Shown here: piece by piece, positions 54,864-62,545 of the stretch
Numbering within the stretch: the first letter of the stretch is position 1
Layout of the letters: every line of letters begins with the position of its first letter
Assembly (NCBI RefSeq): GCF_038396765.1
Contig: NZ_CP150096.1
Coordinates: forward strand, 3,517,001-3,581,000
Source of the DNA: Chitinophaga caseinilytica
GTDB taxonomy: Bacteria; Bacteroidota; Bacteroidia; Chitinophagales; Chitinophagaceae
Direction: 5' to 3'
DNA length: 64,000 nucleotides
Made by a program: the position numbers and the translations under genes
The notes under the pieces: generated by a model
What the model was told of the DNA's origin: nothing
The model's input: the letters and a program-made list of their open reading frames with translations, nothing else
Database searches by the model: none

Positions 54864-55334
54864 TTATTTCCCGGCGGCTTCCAGCAGCGAGAGGTACGCT
54901 TTCCAGCCGGGATCGGGCCGGATGCTCACGGAATGCGGATAGGCGCCGTAGTTGTCTTTATAGAAAATATTCATGACCGAACGCAGGTCCAGCGTATCGG
55001 AAACGTAATAGTAATCGGTGCGTTTGCAGCCTTCGGATTTGAAACCCGCTTCCACGTTGGTGGTGAGCAGTTGCATCTGGCGAGACGCGGATTCGGCGAT
55101 GGATGCGTGGGTTTCTTCCTGTTCGGCGGTTTGCCCGGTGCCCTTGCAGCCCGGGAGCGTCAGTTCCGTCACCACCAGAAAGGGGTACGCGCCATCGGGC
55201 GCCTGGCCTTTGATGAGGGTGTTGGGAACGGATTTGTCGGTACCCGGTACGGCCTGTTGCGCCCAAACAGCCTGCGAGATCAGCATCGCCAGTGGCAACA
55301 GGAATGGTTTGAATGGCATTTTTCCTCTTTTCAC
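54864..55334 (-). CDS. Small secreted protein of unknown function
   Basis: 156 residues; the signal peptide begins at the fifth codon or at MPFKPFLLPLAMLISQAVWA (ATG 55319 is also possible) and ends near AQQ. The mature region has two cysteines (LPGCKGTG and SEGCKRTD) that could pair, and ends DPGWKAYLSLLEAAGK. It may be the first gene of the ligase operon (42 bp before the esterase), making it an exported partner. No family recognised. Confidence 0.6.
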   Translation of the reverse strand: MKRGKMPFKPFLLPLAMLISQAVWAQQAVPGTDKSVPNTLIKGQAPDGAYPFLVVTELTLPGCKGTGQTAEQEETHASIAESASRQMQLLTTNVEAGFKSEGCKRTDYYYVSDTLDLRSVMNIFYKDNYGAYPHSVSIRPDPGWKAYLSLLEAAGK

Positions 55335-55410
55335 AACTGTAAAATAACATTTCTGCGGCGCATTTCTGGCGTCAATTTGTTAAATTACAGAAGAACCCAA
55401 CCCGCCTGCT

Positions 55411-56175
55411 ATGCTTCCCAGAAAAGAATCCTTCGGCCAGTATTCGATCTTCCTCCAGCGGGAAGTGACATTCGATTGCTTTTTGCCCGCGTCCCCGCGC
55501 GAAACGCCCCACCTGTTGCTGGTGAACGACGGCCAGGAGCTGGACGCCATGGGGTTCCCCGCCATGCTGGAACATTTGCAAAACCACAGCCATCCTTCGT
55601 TGTGGGTGGCTGCTATCCATGCCGGCCCGCAGCGCAACCAGGAATATGGAACGGAAAAACATGTGGGGGCGAGGGGAGAAGGATGCAAAGCCTCGCTGTA
55701 CGCGCGCTTCGTGCTGCGGGAGCTGCTCCCGTTTCTCCGGGACCGCTACCACCAAGCGTTTCCGGATATCACCTTCGCGGGGTTCTCACTGGGTGGACTT
55801 TCCGCGCTCGACATCGTCTGGAACCATCCCGACCAGTTCCGGAAAGCCGGTGTTTTCTCGGGATCGCTCTGGTGGCGCTCATCGACCGACGGCGGCCCGC
55901 GCATCATGCACCGCCAGGTGGAAGAAGGATTATTCAAGCCAGAACTGAAATTCTTTTTCGAAGCCGGAACGGAAGATGAACTGGCAGACCGCAACGCCAA
56001 CGGCGTCATCGACGCGGTAGACGATACGGAAGACCTTGTGCGCATCCTCGAAACCAAAGGCTATGAAAAAGGCCGGCATATTCAATATGCGCTGGTGCCC
56101 GGCGGCCGCCACAACACCGAAACCTGGGCCGGAGTGATGCCCGATTTCCTCGAATGGGTCGTTAAAACCGGTTGA
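55411..56175 (+). CDS. Alpha/beta-hydrolase esterase (PF00756-like)
   Basis: 254 residues. It has HLLLVNDGQELDAMGFPAML, then nucleophile S126 in AGFSLGGLSALDIVWNHPDQ, acid in DGGP or AGTEDE (about 190), and H235 in PGGRHNTETWAG. An EF-hand-like segment (DRNANGVIDAVDD, about 198-210) interrupts the fold and may bind calcium. Typical substrates of the family are siderophore or S-formyl esters, not known here. It is divergent from the ligase operon by 76 bp and may act on the same compound. Confidence 0.85.
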   Translation: MLPRKESFGQYSIFLQREVTFDCFLPASPRETPHLLLVNDGQELDAMGFPAMLEHLQNHSHPSLWVAAIHAGPQRNQEYGTEKHVGARGEGCKASLYARFVLRELLPFLRDRYHQAFPDITFAGFSLGGLSALDIVWNHPDQFRKAGVFSGSLWWRSSTDGGPRIMHRQVEEGLFKPELKFFFEAGTEDELADRNANGVIDAVDDTEDLVRILETKGYEKGRHIQYALVPGGRHNTETWAGVMPDFLEWVVKTG

Positions 56176-56300
56176 ATCCCTTCCACCGAAATAAAAAAGT
56201 AAGCTGCGCGATTTCCCCGATCGGGCCATAAAGCCCGGTTGGCTCCTTTCCACCGGAAATAAAAAAGAAAGCCGCCCCACCCTACGCGGAACGGCAATCT
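56168..56300. repeat. Two tandem copies of a 67-bp element
   Basis: CCGGTTG...CCTTCCACCG-AAATAAAAAAG starts at 56168, and CCGGTTGGCTCCTTTCCACCGG plus AAATAAAAAAG starts at 56235, 67 bp apart. The motif TTTCCaccGGAAA (56247-56259) also occurs in the 78-bp array at 21 kb. Part of the first copy overlaps the end of the esterase gene. Confidence 0.65.
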
Positions 56301-56480
56301 CGTCAGCCATTGTCCTCTGTAATTCGATAGAAAAGTCGTCCCGGAGCAAATGTCTTTAACCTGGAAGCGTTCGCTCTGCATCGTATGCCCGGCACCGGGA
56401 GGCCCGTTCTGTTAATACTAACGCAGCAGGATGTGCGCCGGATGTAATTTTTGTGTTAATGGATGAATTTTTCCATCCAT
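56301..56480. other. Intergenic stretch
   Basis: About 180 bp between the repeats and the next terminator. It holds no gene or clear promoter that I can see. Confidence 0.4.
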
Positions 56481-56515
56481 AAAAAAGCCGCCTCGGATAC
56501 ACCGGGCGGCTTTTA
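56481..56515. terminator. Terminator of the Oar-like receptor gene
   Basis: GCCGCC/GGCGGC stem with a loop of 12 bases flanked by A6 and TTTTAT, 18 bp past the minus-strand stop. Confidence 0.85.
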
Positions 56516-56533
56516 TCGTTTTACAGGTGAGGT

Positions 56534-59500
56534 TTAGTTATTGAAAATGTAGCGCACGCCCACTTGCATCTGCCAGCGCGACGCGATGCCGGTATTGGTA
56601 CGGAAAGGGCCGCTCAGCTTGTCGAACGAGAAGCGCGGTTGCCCGCCGGCCCCGTTGTAATCGCGGAAAGCGAGGAAGCTGCTGGTGTTGGCCGTTTGTG
56701 TTACGCCCCATTTGCTGTTCAACAGGTTGCCCACATTGATGATGTCCCACGTCAACTGCAACTTACTTTTCGATTTCGGCGCGATCTTGCTGAAATCGAT
56801 ATCCTGTACGAGGCGGAAGTCGAAACGGTTGTACCAGGGGAATTCCAGGCCGTTCCTTTCTGCATATTGTCCGCGGCGCTTGTCGAGATAGGGATTGCTG
56901 CGGATGTACTTGTCGAGGTCGTCCCAGATCTGTGCAGGCGTGCGGGTATCGGGCGGCTGGTTGAAGCCGGCGCGGCTGGGGATGAGGATGATCTGGCTGG
57001 CATTGCGCGGAATATATACCAGGTCGTTGCTCGTGCCGTTGTCGTTGTTCACGTTGCCGCCATACACGTAGCTTACGCGCGAGTTATCGAACCCGTCGTT
57101 ATATGGTTGCCCTTCGTAAATGAGGGAGAGCGTGGTGCCGAGGAGCTTGGCGTATTTGATGTTGTAGGAAAGCGTACCGATCACGCGGTTGCGAACGAGG
57201 AAGTTGGTGCGCGCCAGCACGGGGATGTTCGGATCGCCCACGATCTGGTTGCCGTTATATGCGCTCGCCGCCTGGGAGCCTGGGCTGGACGTCACGTCTT
57301 TCGCGTCGGTATACGTGTAGGCCACCATGCCGCTCAAACCGAAGTCGAAGGTTTTCTGCAGTTGCGCGGTGAGCGCGTAGGAGTAACCTTTCGATGAATT
57401 ATCCAGCACGATGGCGTTGGTGAGGCTGCTGTTGATGCGGTTGGCGCTTCCGCCGGGGAAAAGCGGGCGCTTGTCCGGGCCGGGAAGCGTGCCGGTCGGG
57501 TATTTCAGGTTCGCGTCGCGATGGAAGACCGCATTGATGTCTTTGGTATAAATACCTTCCAGTGTCAGGATCACATCTGCCGGCAGGCGAATGTCTGCCG
57601 CGAGGTTCGACCGCCATACCTGCGGGTATTTGAAGTCGGGATCGATGACGTTGATGGCATATGTGGGCGATGCGGCCGGATTGGCGGGGATATAGGCGCT
57701 GGGGTTGTCGGTGAACGGACGGTTCGTCGGGTTCGTGGTGAACTCGTTACCGAAAAGCAGCCCGTTCTGACCGGCCTGGTTCACGGCCCATACGAAGGGA
57801 ATGCGGCCGGTGAAGATACCCGTACCACCGCGGATCTGGTAGGTGTTATTGTCTGCCACGTCCCAGTTGAAGCCCAGCCTGGGCGACCAGAGGATCTGCG
57901 TTTTCGGGAGTTTGGCAACGTCCAGTTTCTCGCCGTCGCGGAAGGTCATGTCATTGACTTTCGGATTGGTAGCGAGATCGCTGGGGTACCAGGGCACGTC
58001 GATGCGGACGCCGTACGTCAACCGGAAATTATTCGCCACCTGGAATTCGTCCTGCACATACGCTGCGATCGCCGCCGTGTTCAGCTTGGCGATAGGAGCG
58101 GGATCGCCGGGGATGGCGGAGAAAGTGCGCTGGTAGAACGAGGGCATCACGGTATTGTCGTCTGTTGCGTCGAAGAAATCGTTTACACTGGCATACCGGA
58201 ACTGGCCGTACACGAACTGCGCGAAACCGTTGCTGAATCTGTAGTATTCGCCGCTCACGCCGAACAGCAGCGTGTGTTTGCCCATGTACCAGTTGAAGTT
58301 GTTGGTGATCTGCCAGAGGTCTTGCCCGGAGTTGTTGAGGCCGGAGAAGGGCTCGGAGCCGAAGGAAATATAGTTCCTGCCGCCGGCTTCGAGGTCAACT
58401 ACCGGGAACGGGCGCCCGAAGATCTCGCGGTGGTCGCGGAAACGGGAGTAGGTGGCGGTGAGGTTATTGGCGAAGCGGTTGCTGATGTTGTTGTTCCATT
58501 CCAGTACGAAGGAATTGAGTTTATTGTACTGCCGGTATTTCATATTCTCGAAATACAGCGAAGTGCTGCTCTGGCCGCGGCCGCTGTTGGAGTTGGAAGC
58601 GCTGGGGCCGATGTCGCGGTAAGCGTTGAGCCAGCTGTAGCGGAAGGTCAGCTTGTTTTTGTCGTTGATGTTCCAGTCGAAGCGGGCCGTTACTTTATCG
58701 TTGTGCGTAGGCAGCGAGAAATCTTCATATCGTCCCGGATCGTAGCCGTATTTGCTGATGAGCAGGTTGCGGACGGAATCGAGGGCGGATGCGTTTACGA
58801 AAGCCACGCCGGCGGGAACGTCGTTCACGGATTTGGCGTTGGGGTCGCGGTTGGCGCGGAAGTTACTGGCGGGGGATTCCTGGCGTTCCAGTTCGCCGCT
58901 GATGAAGAAGAAGAGTTTATTCTTGATGATGGGCCCGCCCACGCGGAAGCCGTATTGGTTCTGTTTGAAATCGTCTTTCTGCACCGTTTGTCCGTCTACC
59001 TTGCTGCCGGTGAGGCCTTTAGAGCGGATGAAGGTATATACCGAACCGGAGAATTCGTTGGTGCCGCCGCGGGTAACGGCGTTGATGCCGGCGCCGGTGA
59101 AACCGCTGAGTTTCACGTCGTAGGGAGCGAGGTTTACCTGCAATTGCTCGATGGCGTCGAGGCTGATGGGCTGGGCGTTGGTTTGGCCGCCGGGGAGCTC
59201 GGTGATGCCGAATGCATTATTAAAGGTGGAGCCGTCGATGGTAAAGCTGTTATATAAGCCGTTACGGCCGGCGAAGTTGAGTTTTTTACCGGATTGGGGC
59301 GTGAGTTTCGTGAAATCGGCGACGCCGCGGCTGAGGGAGGGCAGGTTGGCCAGTTGTTCGCGGCCGATGGCGGTGGAGGCACCGGTGCGCCCTGCGTTGA
59401 AGGTTTTATCCTGCCTGCCGGTGATCACTACTTCCTGGAGGCCGGTGGAGGCAGACTGGAGGGCGAAGTCGAGCCGGAAGATCTGGCCGAGTGGAATGGC

Positions 59501-59788
59501 CACGTTCTCGATTTTTTCTTCTTTGTAGCTCACGTAGGTGACGGTGATGGTGTATGGACCGCCAACGCGCATGTTCGGAATGTTGTAGCGGCCGTTTTCC
59601 ATGGTGGTGGTGCCATAAATGGTGCCGGTGGGTACGTGAACGGCCTTCACGGTGGCGCCGATAAGCATTTCATTGGAGCTGGCATCTTTAATGGTTCCCG
59701 TGATGCCGCCGGTGGTAACCTGTGAATATGCGCAGGTCATTCCCAGCACAAGCATAATACTTGTAATGAGTAACTTTTTAAATCCCAT
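56534..59788 (-). CDS. Oar-like TonB-dependent outer-membrane receptor
   Basis: 1,084 residues. Signal peptide to about residue 22, then a carboxypeptidase-regulatory-like domain (about 25-115, GGITGTIKDASSNEMLIGAT), a plug with AGRNGLYNSFTIDGSTFNNA and INAVTRGGTNEFSGSVYTFI, and a long beta-barrel ending WQMQVGVRYIFNN. This order matches the Oar/OmpA-like TonB receptor group, for which secretion-linked or adhesion roles have been reported in myxobacteria. There is no STN domain and no SusD partner, unlike the 22.6 kb receptor. It is monocistronic. A weak -7 box (CATCTTTG, 59821-59814) lies 26 bp upstream. Confidence 0.93.
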   Translation of the reverse strand: MGFKKLLITSIMLVLGMTCAYSQVTTGGITGTIKDASSNEMLIGATVKAVHVPTGTIYGTTTMENGRYNIPNMRVGGPYTITVTYVSYKEEKIENVAIPLGQIFRLDFALQSASTGLQEVVITGRQDKTFNAGRTGASTAIGREQLANLPSLSRGVADFTKLTPQSGKKLNFAGRNGLYNSFTIDGSTFNNAFGITELPGGQTNAQPISLDAIEQLQVNLAPYDVKLSGFTGAGINAVTRGGTNEFSGSVYTFIRSKGLTGSKVDGQTVQKDDFKQNQYGFRVGGPIIKNKLFFFISGELERQESPASNFRANRDPNAKSVNDVPAGVAFVNASALDSVRNLLISKYGYDPGRYEDFSLPTHNDKVTARFDWNINDKNKLTFRYSWLNAYRDIGPSASNSNSGRGQSSTSLYFENMKYRQYNKLNSFVLEWNNNISNRFANNLTATYSRFRDHREIFGRPFPVVDLEAGGRNYISFGSEPFSGLNNSGQDLWQITNNFNWYMGKHTLLFGVSGEYYRFSNGFAQFVYGQFRYASVNDFFDATDDNTVMPSFYQRTFSAIPGDPAPIAKLNTAAIAAYVQDEFQVANNFRLTYGVRIDVPWYPSDLATNPKVNDMTFRDGEKLDVAKLPKTQILWSPRLGFNWDVADNNTYQIRGGTGIFTGRIPFVWAVNQAGQNGLLFGNEFTTNPTNRPFTDNPSAYIPANPAASPTYAINVIDPDFKYPQVWRSNLAADIRLPADVILTLEGIYTKDINAVFHRDANLKYPTGTLPGPDKRPLFPGGSANRINSSLTNAIVLDNSSKGYSYALTAQLQKTFDFGLSGMVAYTYTDAKDVTSSPGSQAASAYNGNQIVGDPNIPVLARTNFLVRNRVIGTLSYNIKYAKLLGTTLSLIYEGQPYNDGFDNSRVSYVYGGNVNNDNGTSNDLVYIPRNASQIILIPSRAGFNQPPDTRTPAQIWDDLDKYIRSNPYLDKRRGQYAERNGLEFPWYNRFDFRLVQDIDFSKIAPKSKSKLQLTWDIINVGNLLNSKWGVTQTANTSSFLAFRDYNGAGGQPRFSFDKLSGPFRTNTGIASRWQMQVGVRYIFNN

Positions 59789-60099
59789 AACAACCGATTT
59801 GATGATGATGGTGCAAAGATGACGAAATAAGCCGGGTAAAATTTAACTTGACTTTAACAAATTGTTACATGTTGAATATTCGGAAACAATTGTGCCCTTA
59901 GATTTTGATTTCTTCCTTTTATAACTGAAAACGGGTGCGATTTGTTTAAATGCTTCCCGGACAGATTTTTATTTTTTCAAATTAATTATTGTTTAATATG
60001 TGAAGGGTGGCCGGGAGGGGAAGGCTGGGGGCTGGGGCGCGTCAAACGTCGATTTTATATCCTAACTTTGCACATTCATTTCACATTAGAAGAATCATT
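59789..60099. other. Divergent promoter region of the Oar-like receptor and ribBA
   Basis: 311 AT-rich bases. TAACTTTG at 60063-60070 is an exact -7 box for ribBA, ending 29 bp before its start. I looked for an FMN riboswitch (GGGGCAGGGTGAAATTCCC-type core) and did not find one. Confidence 0.5.
60063..60070 (+). promoter_or_regulatory. -7 element of ribBA
   Basis: TAACTTTG, exact TAnnTTTG match, 29 bp before the ribBA start codon. Confidence 0.55.
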
Positions 60100-61302
60100 A
60101 TGCTGGATACTATCGAATCCGCCATTGAGGATATAAAGAAGGGGAAACTGGTCATTGTAGTGGATGACGAAGATCGTGAGAACGAAGGGGATTTCATTAC
60201 GGCTGCGCGCAACGTGACACCGGAAGTGATCAATTTTATGAGCATGTACGGCCGCGGGCTGATCTGCGCCCCTCTTGTGGAGGAGCGTTGTGAGGAGCTG
60301 GGGCTCGATCTGATGGTGCGCGACAATACCGCATTGCACCAGACGCCCTTTACCGTATCTGTCGACCTCCTGGGCCACGGCTGCACCACGGGCATTTCCG
60401 CCTCCGACCGCGCCAAAACCGTTCAGGCGCTCATCGATCCCAATACCCGGCCCGAAGAACTGGGCAAACCCGGGCACATTTTCCCTCTGCGGGCTAAAAA
60501 AGGCGGTGTGCTTCGCAGAACGGGGCATACCGAAGCTACGATCGACCTGGCGCGCCTGGCTGGCTTCGAGCCTGCGGGCGTACTGGTGGAGATCATGAAT
60601 GAAGACGGTACCATGGCCCGGCTTCCCGAGCTCCGCGAGATCGCCAAAAAATTCGACCTCAAACTCATTTCCATCAAGGACCTGATCGAATACCGCCTCC
60701 GTACCGAATCCCTCATCGAGGAAGAAGTACGGGTGCAGATGCCCACCAAATACGGCAATTTCGAACTGGTAGCTTTCAAGCAGCTCAATTCCGGCGACAT
60801 GCACATGGCGCTGAAAAAGGGCGACTGGAACCAGGGAGATCCCGTGATGGTGCGCGTCCATTCCAGCTGCTTTACGGGCGACATCCTGCATTCCCTCCGT
60901 TGCGACTGCGGCGAACAGCTGCAGGCTGCCATGCAAATGGTGGAAAAGGAAGGCAAAGGCCTCATTTTGTACATGAACCAGGAAGGGCGCGGCATCGGGC
61001 TTATGAACAAACTCAAAGCCTACAAACTCCAGGAAGAAGGCAAAGATACCGTGGAAGCGAACCTGGAACTGGGCTTCGGGATGGACGAGCGCGATTATGG
61101 TGTAGGCGCGCAAATCCTTCGGCACATGAACGTGACGAAAATGCGCCTCATCACGAACAATCCCCGCAAGCGCGCGGGCCTCAAAGGCTACGGCCTCGAG
61201 ATCGTGGAGAACGTGGCGATCGAAATCCATCCCAATCCCCACAACGAATTTTATCTCAAAACGAAACGCGATAAGCTCGGGCACGAAATCCTGAAAGGAT
61301 AA
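60100..61302 (+). CDS. ribBA: Bifunctional DHBP synthase / GTP cyclohydrolase II
   Basis: 400 residues from ATG 60100; upstream in-frame sequence covers the promoter. RibB half (1-200): EDRENEGDF metal-binding loop, HTPFTVS-like [20 protein letters not shown], and [15 protein letters not shown]. RibA half (205-400): zinc ligands C257, C268 and C270 in [20 protein letters not shown], then [20 protein letters not shown] and [13 protein letters not shown]. It makes 3,4-dihydroxybutanone 4-phosphate and the GTP-derived pyrimidine for riboflavin. The fused form is usual in Bacteroidota. Confidence 0.97.
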   Translation: MLDTIESAIEDIKKGKLVIVVDDEDRENEGDFITAARNVTPEVINFMSMYGRGLICAPLVEERCEELGLDLMVRDNTALHQTPFTVSVDLLGHGCTTGISASDRAKTVQALIDPNTRPEELGKPGHIFPLRAKKGGVLRRTGHTEATIDLARLAGFEPAGVLVEIMNEDGTMARLPELREIAKKFDLKLISIKDLIEYRLRTESLIEEEVRVQMPTKYGNFELVAFKQLNSGDMHMALKKGDWNQGDPVMVRVHSSCFTGDILHSLRCDCGEQLQAAMQMVEKEGKGLILYMNQEGRGIGLMNKLKAYKLQEEGKDTVEANLELGFGMDERDYGVGAQILRHMNVTKMRLITNNPRKRAGLKGYGLEIVENVAIEIHPNPHNEFYLKTKRDKLGHEILKG

Positions 61303-61330
61303 CCGGCTCACACGCATAAGGTATTAGCAT

Positions 61331-61373
61331 CAAGGCTCACGGTCCGGAAAGGAACGTGGGCCTTGATCTTTTT
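61331..61373 (+). terminator. Terminator of ribBA
   Basis: CAAGGC-t-CACG paired with CGTG-g-GCCTTG and followed by ATCTTTTT, 28 bp after the ribBA stop. Confidence 0.9.
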
Positions 61374-61390
61374 ACCGCCGGCAGGCCAAT

Positions 61391-61540
61391 CAGGGAATTG
61401 CGATCAGCCATTGAACTTTACGTTCCAAAACCCTGACCACTCAGGGAATTGTGATCAGGCGTTGAACTTTACGATCCGAAACCTTGACCGTACAGGGTAT
61501 TGCGATCAGGCTTTACGTTCCAAAACCCTGACCGCTATCC
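61391..61540. repeat. Three tandem 51-bp repeats (last shortened to about 45 bp)
   Basis: CAGGG(A/T)ATTG(C/T)GATCAG starts at 61391, 61442 and 61493. Each unit continues TTGAACTTTACG(T/A)TCC(A/G)AAACC(C/T)TGACC, except the third, which lacks the TTGAA part. A TCAGGG start and CCCTGA end within a unit can pair, so the array can fold into repeated stems. It follows directly after the ribBA terminator. No gene is visible here. Confidence 0.85.
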
Positions 61541-61758
61541 CATAAAGTCATGCAAAACGGTAAAATCCCTTACAAACCAGGTTCCCGCTTTTTATCATAA
61601 GACATTACGTAAGCGAACCCGGCGCCCTGGCGCAGGGTTCGCTGTTTTGAACAAGACCTGTTTTCTCCTCTTCCTGCAATTCGATTTCGGGTTCATCAAT
61701 GATGGCTGATTACGGCCAACAAGCATTTACGCTTATCCTACCCTACACTGTACCGCAC

Positions 61759-62088
61759 TTATTCAGGTCTCAGCTTTACCGTCGCTTTACCTCTGTTCAA
61801 CAAATCCCTGCCCGAATTGATAATCCTGTTGATGATAATGGGTGCAATAATTCCGGTGACAAAATACCGGATCTTCGAAGAAACTACATAATCCTCAAAG
61901 AATATGTGCCCCGCAATCGCCCCGACTACTGCATACATGAGCATGGAGCCTAAAAATGGTAATAGGCGGAAACCGCTCTGTATCCCGCTTTCGACGGAAT
62001 TGCCAGGTTCGATTCGTTGAGCAATAGGAACGGTTAACCCTCCCAGCATACAACAGAATGCGGGAGAATGGATGAATTGCTCCATCAT
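61759..62088 (-). CDS. Small membrane protein of unknown function
   Basis: 109 residues. Hydrophobic helices are visible at about 44-60 (FLGSMLMYAVVGAIAGHIFF) and 74-90 (YFVTGIIAPIIINRII), with a basic C-terminus (GRDLLNRGKATVKLRPE). The start is uncertain: MMEQ or the second Met. No motif identifies it. It lies 26 bp after the HTH-like gene on the same strand, so the two may form a small operon. Confidence 0.45.
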   Translation of the reverse strand: MMEQFIHSPAFCCMLGGLTVPIAQRIEPGNSVESGIQSGFRLLPFLGSMLMYAVVGAIAGHIFFEDYVVSSKIRYFVTGIIAPIIINRIINSGRDLLNRGKATVKLRPE

Positions 62089-62114
62089 TCGCTACAATTT
62101 TAAAGCATGAAATA

Positions 62115-62486
62115 CTAGTCTCGCTGTCCGGTAAAAGCCGCTAACACTTTTTCAAAAAAACTGGTCCGGTCTTCATACAATTGCCGCACCGTAACGAGAA
62201 TTTCGCCGTCTGCCATTCTCCAGGATGATTCGAGAAAGCATGTCCCGCTGGCATACATGGTTTTTTTGACTTCCTTCCGCGTCAACCCCGTGCATTCCGC
62301 AATCTCCGAATACGTCATCCAGAAATCCGTCCCTTTTGCATGTACCTGAATACATCGCTGAATAAGATCCTTTTTCTGCTCATGTGTCATGGCAGACAAT
62401 TCAGGCATCTTCACTGGTTGTGTTACGTGAATAGTAGTTTGCATCTTCATCTGATTTTGATGAAAATGTAGCCATAAATCGGACAC
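62115..62486 (-). CDS. Small protein with a possible winged-helix motif
   Basis: 123 residues, or 109 if started at the Met in QMKMQTTIHVTQP (ATG 62444), which is closer to a normal start. The centre has MTYSEIAECTGLTRKEVKKT, which looks like a helix-turn-helix (helix, G-L turn, recognition helix), followed by beta strands. It could be a small DNA-binding or phage-related regulator. No family recognised. The downstream neighbour is a small membrane protein. Confidence 0.5.
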   Translation of the reverse strand: MSDLWLHFHQNQMKMQTTIHVTQPVKMPELSAMTHEQKKDLIQRCIQVHAKGTDFWMTYSEIAECTGLTRKEVKKTMYASGTCFLESSWRMADGEILVTVRQLYEDRTSFFEKVLAAFTGQRD

Positions 62487-62545
62487 AAAAATTTTTTAGA
62501 AGCCGTTCATTCCGTTCATTTTTTGAACGTGGTATGTATACCTTT

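Noticed and set aside
57521..59257. Open frame of 578 codons on the plus strand inside the Oar-like receptor
   Set aside because: Antisense shadow of the 1,084-residue receptor, without recognisable domains.
59789..60099. FMN riboswitch before ribBA
   Set aside because: I looked for the conserved core of the FMN aptamer and found none; only a -7 promoter box is seen.
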